Of a stretch of 64,000 bases of DNA, positions 9,185-18,488 are shown piece by piece. The DNA lies in contig NZ_JAGPYN010000013.1 of assembly GCF_018069805.1 (NCBI RefSeq), positions 90,699 to 154,698 on the forward strand. Direction: 5' to 3'. The position numbers and the translations under genes were made by a program. Every line of letters begins with the position of its first letter. Position 1 is the stretch's first letter. This DNA is from Pseudoalteromonas ostreae (GTDB lineage Bacteria; Pseudomonadota; Gammaproteobacteria; Enterobacterales; Alteromonadaceae). The notes below the pieces were generated by a model. It saw nothing but the letters and a program-made list of their open reading frames with translations. It did not search any database and was not told where the DNA came from.

Positions 9185-12100
9185 TTATTGTTTACCAAGC
9201 CATTGTTGCAGTTTCGGATTAAGTGCATCAAAATCGAGCGGTTTGGTTAGGTAATCAGTCATACCTGCACTGAGGCATTTGTCTCTATCGCCTTGCATGG
9301 CATTAGCGGTTAACGCAATGATAGTTACATTTTTGTAGTACTCCCCCGCATCCCCATTGCGGATAGCCTTAGTCGCTTGATAACCATCCATTTCTGGCAT
9401 CTGGCAGTCCATTAACAATAGCTTGTATGGTTCTGTAGTTTTGCTTTTTAGTTTTTTGATAGCTTCCAGACCATTTTCAGCGATATCAAAATTAATGCCT
9501 GCTTGTTTTAGTAATGCAGAGGCTACGACTTGATTCACTTTATTGTCTTCTACCAGCAGTATTTTGTCTTGATTTTCAAAGTGTACGTTGCTGATTGCAA
9601 TACTTGCTGGTAGTGCGTTGTTATTTTGTTGTTGCTCGATAAATTTTTCATTTGCCAAAGAATCAAATAAGTCTGAGGGCGTCAGTGGTTTAAAAATCAT
9701 GCAATCGGCGTCGATTGGCAAATTTGCATGCGCTTCTGGTGAGAAACTCATTGGCGCCATAAGGATCAGTTTTACTTGATACTCGCTTAGGTAAATTTTC
9801 AATGTATTAATTGCAGCAGCGTCGGCCTGCTGAAAAAAGCTATAATCAAGTAGCACTGCATCAATCGATTCATCGCTAGAGTTGAGATACTGGCTCAAGG
9901 TTGGGTAATTTTGGAGAAGATGCACATGCGCCCCCCACACATTCAGTTGTTTCTGCGCAATTGAGCTATTTAATGGACAAGTATCGATAATTAAAATATG
10001 TTTGTTTTTAATTAGATGACTAGGTAAGTCTTGCTCTTTACCCAGTAGTGGCTGTACTTTAATGGAAAAAGTAAAGGTGCTGCCTTGACCATAAACACTT
10101 GTGACGTTGATTTCCCCATTCATTAAATTACAAAGCTGCTTAACAATAGCCAGCCCTAAGCCTGTGCCACCATATTGGCGAGTGGTTGAGGTATCGGCTT
10201 GAGTGAAAGAATCAAATAGCGAAGCTTGTTTATCAGCTTTAATACCAATACCTGTATCCATAATTGAGCAATCTAAAAAAGTCCCGTTAGTGGTGTGCTT
10301 TAAATTTGCGCTCACAATAATTTCACCATTATGAGTAAATTTAACGGCATTGCCGAGTAAATTATTAATAATTTGGCGAAGCCTATTTGGGTCGCTAACA
10401 ATTTTATTTACATTAATTTTAGTGGCATCTAAAATCAGTTTAGTATTATGTTGTTCTACTTTAAGGGCAAATGATTCGACCACTTCACCTAGTAATTTCG
10501 GTAAATTAAAGGCAATCTCTTCGATATCTAATTTACCAGCTTCAATTTTTGAGAAATCCAGAATATCGTTAATTATATTAAGCAGCGATTGTGCTGATGA
10601 TTGTGCTAATTCAATATGATGCGCTTGCTGAGGATCTAGCTTAGTTTGTTGCACAATATTAAGCATCCCGAGCACACCGTTCATCGGGGTGCGAATTTCG
10701 TGACTCATGCTCGCTAAAAACTCCCCTTTAGCGGTTACAGCTTGTTCTGCAGCCTCTTTTGCCGTGACTAATTTTCGTTCGGTTTCTATACGTTGCTCGC
10801 TAGAATATAAACTGCCAATTAAAGCGGCAACGGCAATTAAAAAACTTTCTTCGTTACGCGACCATGCCCGCGGATACTGACAATGCTCAGCACAAACAAT
10901 ACCAATCGCCCCACTTCCGGTAGGAATAGATACGCAAAGCATTGATTTTATATCGAAAGGAGCTAAATAGTGCGCGGTAAGAGGGGCCGTAAATTTGTTG
11001 CTCAGTGCATTTGAAGCGCGGATCACAGCTTGGTTATCAATGGCTGTAAAAAAGTCATTTAACTCTGTTTGCTGCCATGTTGGTAACGCGGCGTTATCCT
11101 GAGCGTGTTTGGCGTGTTTGGCGTGTTTGGCGTGATGGGCAAATGGTTGCAGTTGATCTCTTGCATCATTGAATAGCCATATACTGGCACGTTCAACATT
11201 AAATGCATCGCAAATTGATTGTGTAATTATATCTTTTGCTTGTTTTAAATTACCAGTCAACACTGCGTTATTAACGGTAAGTGAGGCGAGTGCCTCGTTG
11301 TGCAAAGCGGTTTTACTGTTTTCTAACTCAATGCATTTACGCACATTTATATCTTGTAAAGAGCCAAAAATCTTAATACAGCGACCATTACGGATCTCGG
11401 CTTCACCATGCACTAACACCCATAAAGCATTGCCATTGGAGTCGATAACTTCGAGCTCAACTTCGTAACTTTCACCATATTTAATCGCTCGCTCAACGAG
11501 CTTTTTTATCGTGTCACGGCTTTCGCCTGCTTTAAAATAAGTAAAGTTTGTTGGCCAGTCAGGTTGTTCATCTAGCGGGTATTTGAAAATATTTTTGGTC
11601 ATATCTGACCAATACACTTGTTGTGTTTCAAGGTTAAATGACCAGGCGCCAATTTTTGCAAGACTACTCATTGTCACTAGCATTTTTTCGTTTCTCAGCT
11701 GGCGATTAAGCATTTTTAAGAATAACAAGAAAGCTAGAATTAATAGCCCGCAAATTGTAAATATTGCTAATCTCAGCGGCCAAATCGCAGAGTTTGGTGG
11801 TGCCCAACCGACTTTAGGAGTAACAAAAATTTCCCACACACCCCCTTGAAAGGTTAAAGTAAACCTCAGAGGGTTACGCTCTAAAATATCCGCTTTACCG
11901 CGGAAAAATTCTCCTTTTAGACCCAAGCCATTGCGTCCTTGGATGGCGACATCGTAGTCTTCTTCTAGCTTGAAGATGCCAGCTTTTTTATATATTTTGT
12001 TAATGTCGAGTACCACTGAGAGTAGTCCCCAAAAATGCTTGTCAGGAGGAAGGTAAACAGGGACTCGGGCAATTAGTGCCTCACCACCTTGGACTAATGT

Positions 12101-12583
12101 AAGTGGACCTGCCATGACTATTTCATTGTTATCACGCGCACGAATTGCATCTGCACGTTGTGCTTTGTTCTCTAAAAAGTTTAGCCCTATGGCCTTTTCA
12201 TTGCCAGCCAATGGGTAAGTCATGCGAATTATCATATTAGGTGCACCACCGATATTGCGTAATTCAGATGAGGTATTGAATAATGGCGCGGCAATTTGGG
12301 CAAAACGCTGTTGATCTAAATTAGGCTCTGCAGCAACGGCAACAGCTAAACCACGCACTAGTTGAATATTTGATACTAATGTTGATTCAAGTTGAGTACG
12401 GTAGCTACTCACTTCAGATAAAACGAGTAGTCGATGAGATTGTTGGGCACGTTTATAACTGATCTGATCAAGCACTAAACTGATTAATAAAATAAAAACG
12501 AGCGAGCACCAAAATGTCAGTTTAAATTTAAAGACTTGTTTGTGATCATGTGTATGTAACAATGGCATTAGCGACTTATGCAT
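9185..12583 (-). CDS. Hybrid sensor histidine kinase: CHASE, PAS, GAF, HisKA, HATPase, two receiver domains
   Basis: This 1132-residue membrane kinase has TM1 near residues 22-42, a periplasmic CHASE-type sensor (with NPLRFTLTFQGGVWEIFVTP near its end), TM2 near 271-293, a PAS/PAC module, a GAF domain and HisKA with His628 in SHEIRTPMNG. The HATPase has SDPNRLRQIINNLLGNAVKF, DTGIGI and GGTGLGL. A degenerate receiver (LLDYSFF) precedes a canonical receiver with Asp1059 in LLMDCQMPEMDGY. The output partner is not visible, and no Hpt or regulator gene lies beside it. Three 9-base repeats at 11103-11129 encode an Ala-Lys-His run inside the GAF region. Confidence 0.9.
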   Translation of the reverse strand: MHKSLMPLLHTHDHKQVFKFKLTFWCSLVFILLISLVLDQISYKRAQQSHRLLVLSEVSSYRTQLESTLVSNIQLVRGLAVAVAAEPNLDQQRFAQIAAPLFNTSSELRNIGGAPNMIIRMTYPLAGNEKAIGLNFLENKAQRADAIRARDNNEIVMAGPLTLVQGGEALIARVPVYLPPDKHFWGLLSVVLDINKIYKKAGIFKLEEDYDVAIQGRNGLGLKGEFFRGKADILERNPLRFTLTFQGGVWEIFVTPKVGWAPPNSAIWPLRLAIFTICGLLILAFLLFLKMLNRQLRNEKMLVTMSSLAKIGAWSFNLETQQVYWSDMTKNIFKYPLDEQPDWPTNFTYFKAGESRDTIKKLVERAIKYGESYEVELEVIDSNGNALWVLVHGEAEIRNGRCIKIFGSLQDINVRKCIELENSKTALHNEALASLTVNNAVLTGNLKQAKDIITQSICDAFNVERASIWLFNDARDQLQPFAHHAKHAKHAKHAQDNAALPTWQQTELNDFFTAIDNQAVIRASNALSNKFTAPLTAHYLAPFDIKSMLCVSIPTGSGAIGIVCAEHCQYPRAWSRNEESFLIAVAALIGSLYSSEQRIETERKLVTAKEAAEQAVTAKGEFLASMSHEIRTPMNGVLGMLNIVQQTKLDPQQAHHIELAQSSAQSLLNIINDILDFSKIEAGKLDIEEIAFNLPKLLGEVVESFALKVEQHNTKLILDATKINVNKIVSDPNRLRQIINNLLGNAVKFTHNGEIIVSANLKHTTNGTFLDCSIMDTGIGIKADKQASLFDSFTQADTSTTRQYGGTGLGLAIVKQLCNLMNGEINVTSVYGQGSTFTFSIKVQPLLGKEQDLPSHLIKNKHILIIDTCPLNSSIAQKQLNVWGAHVHLLQNYPTLSQYLNSSDESIDAVLLDYSFFQQADAAAINTLKIYLSEYQVKLILMAPMSFSPEAHANLPIDADCMIFKPLTPSDLFDSLANEKFIEQQQNNNALPASIAISNVHFENQDKILLVEDNKVNQVVASALLKQAGINFDIAENGLEAIKKLKSKTTEPYKLLLMDCQMPEMDGYQATKAIRNGDAGEYYKNVTIIALTANAMQGDRDKCLSAGMTDYLTKPLDFDALNPKLQQWLGKQ
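11103..11138 (-). repeat. 9-base tandem repeat encoding an Ala-Lys-His tract in the hybrid kinase
   Basis: Three exact copies of GCGTGTTTG (plus strand) at 11103-11111, 11112-11120 and 11121-11129 are followed by a diverged fourth, GCGTGATGG. On the minus strand they encode the repeated residues at about 482-493 of the kinase. The unit is a multiple of three, so copy changes keep the frame. Confidence 0.9.
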
Positions 12584-12603
12584 TTAATATTTGGCTGTTA
12601 AAC

Positions 12604-12651
12604 TATAGTCAATTTATCACGGAAATAAAAATAGTCTGATAAATTGAGCTA
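12604..12651. other. Inverted repeat between the kinase and penicillin acylase genes
   Basis: Perfect 11-base arms TCAATTTATCA (12609-12619) and TGATAAATTGA (12637-12647) are extended outward by ATAG/CTAT with a one-base offset. The element sits just upstream of the minus-strand kinase start in a divergent promoter region. It could be a regulator site or a cruciform; no T-tract supports a terminator. Confidence 0.5.
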
Positions 12652-12829
12652 TTTGTTTTTCATTTAAATTACCGCATGTTATACGGGGAAAAGTATCAAT
12701 AATAATTGCATATGAGCGGGTGTTGCGCCGGCTGTGACTACTGTGATTTATTTAAATATGAACTAAGCACATTATTTTTCATAAAACTATGGTTATGATA
12801 GAGGCAATTAAGAGTGAAAGGACTGGTTC

Positions 12830-15121
12830 ATGTTTAAAATTATCAAGTGGTTGGTGTTAGCAATCGTAATTTTAGGATTAGCCGCAACGGCTGTTATTTA
12901 TGGTGTACTGTCAATTAGCTTACCGGCGCTTGATGGTAATGGCCGTAGTACCCATGTCAGCCAAACGGTAAAAATTTCCCGAGACCAACTGGGGCAAGCG
13001 GTTATTTCAGCTGAGAACCGCCTTGATGCTGCGTATGGTTTAGGTTTCGCACATGGTCAAGACCGATTTTTTCAAATGGATTTGTTGCGCCGTAATGCTG
13101 CAGGTGAATTGAGTGAACTGTTTGGTAAAGCAGCATTAGGTTTGGATAAAAAGATGCGCTTCCACCAGTTACGAAAACGCAGCGCTGCGATTGTTGAGCA
13201 ATTGCCTGAAGCAGATCAAGCATTATTAACAAGTTATGCCGCTGGCGTTAACGAAGGCTTAGCACAGGTAGGTTTTAGCAGTTTTGAATATTTACTAACA
13301 GGCGCTGAGCAAAAGCCTTGGCGCAGTGAAGACAGTTTGTTAGTGATTTACAGTATGTACTTAGATTTACAAACGGCGACCTTTGAACGTGATCAAGCGT
13401 TAATTCAAATTGCCGATATTTATGGCCCAGAAATGGTCAGTTTTTTAACTCAACCCAGTCAATATCAAGCGGCCTTAGATGGCAGCACACTCGCACCTTA
13501 TAATTTAACTATTCCTGAATTTCCTAAGCAAACCTTACAAGCTTTACTCAGGATTGATGCAAATCAAGAACGTGGTAGTAATAACTGGGCGGTGACTGGG
13601 CAGTTAACTACCACAGGAGCTGGGATGTTGTCGGATGATATGCACTTGTCGATGGCAGTGCCGGTTATTTGGTATCGTGCGCAACTTAACTATGCAATGT
13701 CAGAAAAAGTGAGCCAAGTGACAGGAGTTTCTTTGCCTGGCACACCAGCAATTGTGGTGGGGACCAATAACAATATTGCGTGGGGGTTTACTAATGGTTA
13801 CCTCGATACTGCCGATTGGGTAGCATTAACTGATAACAGTAAAACATGGCAAGAAGTTGAGCAAATAGCACTACCCGATGGGTCAATTGAAGAATATAAG
13901 CTGACATTGAGTGAGTATGGTCCAGTGCGAGAAATAAATAGCAAGCCTTATGCGCTTAGCTGGGTTGGCCATCAACCTTATGCAGTCGATATGAATTTAT
14001 TGAAATTAGAACAAGCAACCACAGTCGATGACGCGCTGTTGATTGCCAGTGAAGTGGGTATTCCAGTACAAAACTTAATGGTGGTAGATAGCCAAGGTAA
14101 TGCGGGTTGGAAAAATATGGGAGCCATTCCAGGGCGTATTAAGCCCAGTGAACTAGCTGTTCAGGAAAATGACTACTCAACACTTTGGCAGCATAATGAA
14201 CAGCAAAGGCCGGAAGTTAAAAATCCTGTCGATGGCCGTTTATGGACTGGGAACTCTCGCGTTGTATCGGCTTTGGATGACCAGCGTTTTGGTAATGGTG
14301 GTTATGCCTTGGGAGCACGATCGAGTCAAATTCGTGATAGATTGTATGAAAAGCAACATTTTAATGAAGCTAATTTTAACCAGTTGCAGCATGATAATCA
14401 GGCGCGCTTTTTACAACCGTGGCATAGCTTATTGCTGCAACAGCTTAATAAAAATAGTACGGCTAATCAGCAGTACATAAAAGAATTAGAGAACTGGCAA
14501 GGTTGCGCCTGTGCAACGTCAATAGGTTACACACTGGTTAGGCGTTATCGTGATGAAGTTATCAATAGTGTATTTACGGCTATGCAAGCAAATTTACAGG
14601 CTCAGGGCGGTTCATTAAAGTATGTTAAACGTGATTTAGAGCCGGCAATATGGCAGCTTATTGAACAGCAACCAGATAGCTGGTTAAATCCACAATTTGC
14701 TGATTGGGATGCACAATTAACTGATTCATTTAGTCAAGTTGTCAGTAATTTAAGTAAAGAGTTTGGCAGTAACTTAAAAGGTTGGCAGTGGGGGACAGTT
14801 AATGAATTGGTTATTGAGCATCCATTCGCACAGCAAATACCACAACTAAGTAAATTATTAAATATGCCGACAGCGCCAGGATTCGGCGACAGTTATATGC
14901 CAGCAGTGCAGGGGCGTAGTTTTGGTGCGTCACAGCGATTTATTGCTCAACCTGGGCATTTAGAAAACGCCATAATGGCCATTCCCGGTGGCCAGTCAGG
15001 TCATCCACTATCGCCATTTTATCGCGCAGGATTTGATGACTATGTAGCTGCAAAACCAACGCCGCTATTACCGCAAACACTCATGCATGAGATCACAATA
15101 TTACCTGCAAATGAGCTTTAA
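12830..15121 (+). CDS. Penicillin acylase family protein (Ntn hydrolase)
   Basis: A 763-residue member of the penicillin G acylase/acyl-homoserine lactone acylase family, which cleaves amide bonds of acylated substrates. An N-terminal membrane anchor or signal (about residues 5-27) implies a periplasmic location. These proteins self-cleave, exposing an N-terminal Ser; here that is Ser250 in RGSNNWAV. Other family motifs are AYGLGFAHGQDRFFQMDLLRR, DDMHL, WYRAQL, TNNNIAWGFTNGYLD, NPVDGRLWTGNSR and the C-terminal PGGQSGHPLSPFY. The substrate cannot be told from sequence; quorum-signal acylase activity is only one possibility. The start has AAAGGA upstream and a terminator follows. Confidence 0.9.
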   Translation: MFKIIKWLVLAIVILGLAATAVIYGVLSISLPALDGNGRSTHVSQTVKISRDQLGQAVISAENRLDAAYGLGFAHGQDRFFQMDLLRRNAAGELSELFGKAALGLDKKMRFHQLRKRSAAIVEQLPEADQALLTSYAAGVNEGLAQVGFSSFEYLLTGAEQKPWRSEDSLLVIYSMYLDLQTATFERDQALIQIADIYGPEMVSFLTQPSQYQAALDGSTLAPYNLTIPEFPKQTLQALLRIDANQERGSNNWAVTGQLTTTGAGMLSDDMHLSMAVPVIWYRAQLNYAMSEKVSQVTGVSLPGTPAIVVGTNNNIAWGFTNGYLDTADWVALTDNSKTWQEVEQIALPDGSIEEYKLTLSEYGPVREINSKPYALSWVGHQPYAVDMNLLKLEQATTVDDALLIASEVGIPVQNLMVVDSQGNAGWKNMGAIPGRIKPSELAVQENDYSTLWQHNEQQRPEVKNPVDGRLWTGNSRVVSALDDQRFGNGGYALGARSSQIRDRLYEKQHFNEANFNQLQHDNQARFLQPWHSLLLQQLNKNSTANQQYIKELENWQGCACATSIGYTLVRRYRDEVINSVFTAMQANLQAQGGSLKYVKRDLEPAIWQLIEQQPDSWLNPQFADWDAQLTDSFSQVVSNLSKEFGSNLKGWQWGTVNELVIEHPFAQQIPQLSKLLNMPTAPGFGDSYMPAVQGRSFGASQRFIAQPGHLENAIMAIPGGQSGHPLSPFYRAGFDDYVAAKPTPLLPQTLMHEITILPANEL

Positions 15122-15146
15122 ATGAGTAAAGCCAGCTTGTTTTGAG

Positions 15147-15178
15147 GTAGTGGCCGTTTGATTTCGGCCATTACTTTT
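15147..15178 (+). terminator. Intrinsic terminator after the penicillin acylase gene
   Basis: Stem GTAGTGGCCG / CGGCCATTAC (one G-T pair) with loop TTTGATTT, followed by TTTT. It lies about 25 bases past the stop. Confidence 0.8.
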
Positions 15179-15428
15179 ACTCTTATAAAGTGCAGTTAAC
15201 CTAATCTTTAGGTCGAAAACCGCTAAACCAGCGTTAATGTTAGCTGAGCAAAGAGGTGTAACACTAAAAATTTATACCTACTTACACTTACTTTAACACT
15301 GTTGTTGGTGCTATCTTAAAATAAACCAGCGCTAGGTATGCTGCACTAAGCAAGCGTTCAGAGCTGATCACGTATTATGCGCGTATTGAACTTGCAAATT
15401 TAATATCCTACGCCTAAAGGAGTTGTGT
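15179..15428 (+). other. 250-base leader upstream of the GNAT-nitrilase gene
   Basis: Apart from the Shine-Dalgarno AAAGGAG at 15416-15422, I see no gene or clear structure. I looked for guanidine-I and guanidine-II riboswitch hallmarks because an SMR exporter lies downstream, and found none. Confidence 0.4.
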
Positions 15429-16961
15429 ATGTCGGCAGAAAAAACCCATCTTGAGATTTGTAATTTAACTAAAGAGCAGTATCCACAAGTAAAAACTTTG
15501 ATGGATCAAGCTTATCCAGATTTAGGTGGTGCATGGCCAAGCCATACTATATTTAGACTGATTGACCAATTCCCTGAAGGACAGTTGGGCATGGTGGATG
15601 ATGGCGTGCTGGTGGGGATTGCGTTGAGTGTGCAAGTTGATTACACGCGCTTTTCTAATCCGCACACCTATGAAGATATTGTTGACGGCCATGACCGTGT
15701 ATTTAGTGACCCCGATGGTGATGCGCTGTATGGGTTAGATGTGGTTATTTCGCCTACTCATCGTGGTATGCGTTTAGGGCGCAGGCTTTATGATGCGCGT
15801 AAAGAATTATGTCGTCAGTATAATCTTCGGGCTATTTTGGCTGGCGGACGTATTCCGCGTTATTACAATCATAGCAGTGACATGAGTCCAACAGAATATA
15901 TTGCCAAAGTCGATCATAAAGAGCTGTATGATCCAATTTTAAGTTTTCAATTGTCGAATGATTTCCAGGTTAAACGCTTACTTAAAAAGTATTTACCGGA
16001 AGATCAAAATTCGGTGGGTTATGCCACGCTACTTGAGTGGAATAACATAATGTTTGAACCGACTGATACGGTACTAGAATCAACGAAGTCGATAGTGCGA
16101 GTGGGCGCAGTGCAATGGCAAATGCGCAGTGTTGAGTCGGTTGAAGAAATGCTCACGCAGGTCGAATATTTTGTAGACACAGTGTCTGATTACAAAAGTG
16201 ATTTTATTCTTTTTCCGGAGTTTTTTAATGCGCCACTAATGGGGCTTAGTGAGCAAAGAAATCAAACCGAGGCTATTCGTTATTTAGCTGAATACACGGA
16301 GACTTTCCGTGATGCGATGTCGCGTATGGCGATTGAGTATAATGCCAATATTATCACCGGCTCAATGCCGCTTGCTGAAGGAGATAAAATCTATAATGTC
16401 AGTTATTTATGCCATCGCAGTGGTAAAATTGACGAACAACGTAAAATTCATATCACGCCTCATGAGCAAAATGATTGGGTGATTCAAGGTGGTGACAAAA
16501 TTGCGGTATTTGATACTGATGCTGGACGCGTGGGTATTCAAATTTGTTACGATGTTGAATTTCCTGAATTGTCACGTATTTTAGCAAAACAAGGTCTCGA
16601 TATTCTGTTTGTGCCATTTTGGACCGACACCAAAAATAGTTATTTACGAGTACGCCACTGTGCGCAAGCGCGGGCTATTGAAAACGAGTGTTATGTAGTT
16701 ATTGCCGGCTCGGTAGGTAACTTACCGGAAGTTGAAAGTCTTGATGTGCAGTATTCACAATCAGCGGTATTAACACCGTCTGATTTTTCGTTCCCTCATG
16801 ATGCGACGCTTAATGAAGCAACCCCCAATACTGAAATGCTGTTATTTAGTGATTTAGATATGGATAAATTAAAAGTTCTGCACAGTGAAGGTACGGTGCG
16901 TAACTTAAAAGATCGTCGTGCAGATCTGTACGATGTAATATTGAAAAAGAGAGAAAATTAA
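15429..16961 (+). CDS. Bifunctional GNAT acetyltransferase / carbon-nitrogen hydrolase fusion
   Basis: This 510-residue fusion joins an N-terminal GNAT domain (about 1-200; GLDVVISPTHRGMRLGRRLYDARK is its acetyl-CoA motif region) to a C-terminal nitrilase-superfamily amidohydrolase (about 215-510). The nitrilase triad is visible: Glu264 in LFPEFF, Lys339 in QRKIH and Cys373 in QICYDVEFPE. The architecture is that of Bacillus YhcX-type proteins, whose substrate I do not know. I chose ATG at 15429, six bases after AAAGGAG, over the TTG at 15423. Its stop TAA overlaps the ATG of the SMR exporter by one base, so the two are probably translated together. Confidence 0.9.
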   Translation: MSAEKTHLEICNLTKEQYPQVKTLMDQAYPDLGGAWPSHTIFRLIDQFPEGQLGMVDDGVLVGIALSVQVDYTRFSNPHTYEDIVDGHDRVFSDPDGDALYGLDVVISPTHRGMRLGRRLYDARKELCRQYNLRAILAGGRIPRYYNHSSDMSPTEYIAKVDHKELYDPILSFQLSNDFQVKRLLKKYLPEDQNSVGYATLLEWNNIMFEPTDTVLESTKSIVRVGAVQWQMRSVESVEEMLTQVEYFVDTVSDYKSDFILFPEFFNAPLMGLSEQRNQTEAIRYLAEYTETFRDAMSRMAIEYNANIITGSMPLAEGDKIYNVSYLCHRSGKIDEQRKIHITPHEQNDWVIQGGDKIAVFDTDAGRVGIQICYDVEFPELSRILAKQGLDILFVPFWTDTKNSYLRVRHCAQARAIENECYVVIAGSVGNLPEVESLDVQYSQSAVLTPSDFSFPHDATLNEATPNTEMLLFSDLDMDKLKVLHSEGTVRNLKDRRADLYDVILKKREN

Positions 16962-17278
16962 TGGCGTGGATTTATTTAATTATTGCAGGCTTGCTGGAAA
17001 TTGGCTGGCCAGTTGGGTTAAAAATGTCGCAAGAGGGTGAAAATCGCTGGTTAGGTATTGGCATTGCTGTGGCGTTTATGGTCGCCAGTGGTTTTATGTT
17101 ATGGCTGGCACAGCGTGATATTTCGATGGGGACTTCCTACGCAGTGTGGACAGGCATTGGCGCTGCAGGAACATTTTTAGTAGGAATACTATTTTATAAT
17201 GATGCAGCAACATTCGGCCGTATTGCCGGTGTATTAATGATTATTAGCGGTGTTATCACATTGAAAATCAGCCATTAA
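16961..17278 (+). CDS. gdx: Small multidrug resistance family exporter, SugE/Gdx type
   Basis: A 105-residue, four-helix inner-membrane antiporter of the SMR family. The SugE/Gdx subgroup exports guanidinium in exchange for protons. The subgroup marks are the essential Glu13 with Trp16 (GLLEIGWPVGLK), Ser43, and Tyr60/Trp63 in SYAVWTGIGAAG. The start codon overlaps the stop of the GNAT-nitrilase fusion (TAATG), indicating coupled translation. A bidirectional terminator follows. Guanidinium as substrate is inferred from subgroup residues; no guanidine riboswitch was recognised upstream. Confidence 0.87.
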   Translation: MAWIYLIIAGLLEIGWPVGLKMSQEGENRWLGIGIAVAFMVASGFMLWLAQRDISMGTSYAVWTGIGAAGTFLVGILFYNDAATFGRIAGVLMIISGVITLKISH

Positions 17279-17298
17279 TTCAGTGAATTAAAAAATCG

Positions 17299-17334
17299 AA
17301 AGGCGGCCACGTTGCAGTGAGCCGCCTTTGTTAT
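17299..17334. terminator. Bidirectional terminator between gdx and the EamA transporter
   Basis: Stem AAAGGCGGC / GCCGCCTTT with a 13-base loop. It is T-rich on the plus side and has TTTCGATTTTTT reading out on the minus side, so it can serve both convergent genes. Confidence 0.85.
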
Positions 17335-18216
17335 TTATATCGAAGGTAGCATGACTAATACTGCGGCCATAGCAATTAACACCAGTCCTGCGGTATCTTG
17401 GCGTTTTAAAGGCTGCTTGAGCCACAAAACTGAGATCAGGATTGTAAAAAATACTTCTACTTGCCCTAAGGTTTTGACATAGGCAACATGCTGTAAACTT
17501 ATCGCACTAAACCAACCAATCGAGCCTATGCAGCTAAAAAAACTCACCGCACTGGTGGTTTTTTTATGGTTCCACATAGCGCGAAATGTTGAGCGTTCCC
17601 TTACTGTAATATAACCACATAGCATGATAGTTTGCAGGCTGATAATAAGCAGTAAAACCCATGCCGAGGAATAAGGAAACGACAGGCCTGAGTTTAGGCT
17701 TGCTTCGCGTATCCATGATGAGGAGAGTGCAAATGCTGTCCCACAGGCCAAGCCTAGTAAGGCTGTTTTTAAGCTAAAGTGCTTAATGTTAGCAATTCCA
17801 CTTAATAGTAATACTGCAATTGAGCCAATAAACACGCCAAGCCAGCCTAATAAAGATAGCGTTGCGCCAAAAAATAATACTCCTAGTATAGCCGCAACGA
17901 GAGCTTCACTTTTTGCAAGACCAGCACCAACAGCAAAGTTATTCATTTTAAATAACGTCACCATTAATCCTGTTGCAATAATTTGCACTATGCTCGCGCC
18001 GACAATGTAGCTAATAAAAGCTAGGTTGAAGGTGGGCAAGGGAGCATCTTGATAGAGATATAATGCAATGAGGTATGCCAAAGCAAGTGGGCTTGCAAGT
18101 ATAAAGCGCGCTAAGGTGACGCCTGCAACACTCACATGCGCACTTAGTTTACTTTGTAAAGCGTTGCGCCACGACTGCATAAAAGCGGCTAAAATAGTTA
18201 AAAAGATCCAAGTCAT
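17335..18216 (-). CDS. EamA/DMT superfamily transporter
   Basis: About 293 residues, almost entirely hydrophobic, with roughly ten membrane segments in two EamA-like halves. Visible features are the N-terminal QSWRNALQSKL, KSEALVAAILGVLFFGATLSLLGW at the end of the first half, and KTLGQVEVFFTILISVLWLKQPL in the second. This is the usual drug/metabolite transporter layout; the substrate is unknown. I prefer ATG at 18216 (MTWIFLTIL) over the upstream GTG at 18237, because the helix starts there, but neither has a clear Shine-Dalgarno. It is the last intact gene before the decayed stretch. Confidence 0.82.
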   Translation of the reverse strand: MTWIFLTILAAFMQSWRNALQSKLSAHVSVAGVTLARFILASPLALAYLIALYLYQDAPLPTFNLAFISYIVGASIVQIIATGLMVTLFKMNNFAVGAGLAKSEALVAAILGVLFFGATLSLLGWLGVFIGSIAVLLLSGIANIKHFSLKTALLGLACGTAFALSSSWIREASLNSGLSFPYSSAWVLLLIISLQTIMLCGYITVRERSTFRAMWNHKKTTSAVSFFSCIGSIGWFSAISLQHVAYVKTLGQVEVFFTILISVLWLKQPLKRQDTAGLVLIAMAAVLVMLPSI

Positions 18217-18292
18217 AATGAAAAAACAGCAATTCACAGAGGCGGATAAGTTAACAGTGCCAAGGCTCTAAAGCGAACTAAGATTCCATAAA

Positions 18293-18450
18293 ATGAAAAT
18301 ATCTTTGCTGCGACAATATGCCACAGCTGCAAATCCAACTTTTTGGGCTATAGTTATCGCGATGTTATTGTTAGTCGCAATGCCCTGTATTTATTCATAT
18401 TAGTCATTGCGGCTTTTTTATTACTCAAGTCAATTACGCGATCAGCTTAG
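18293..18450 (+). pseudogene. Possible frameshifted small two-helix membrane protein
   Basis: A frame from ATG 18293 encodes a hydrophilic start, then FWAIVIAMLLLVAMP, before stopping at 18403. Moving frame at the CCC at 18383-18385, equal to one lost base, gives LYLFILVIAAFLLLKSITRSA and a stop at 18450. The repaired product would be about 52 residues with two hydrophobic helices. I do not recognise the family. It may be a short pseudogene or a sequencing error in a C run. Confidence 0.4.
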
Positions 18451-18488
18451 CTGCGCTAAGTTAATGAAAACTATGATTAGGAGTAAAG

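Noticed and set aside
15179..15428. Guanidine riboswitch upstream of the GNAT-nitrilase/Gdx pair
   Set aside because: No paired ACGR-loop hairpins or ykkC core was recognised by eye. A covariance search (Rfam guanidine I-III) would decide.
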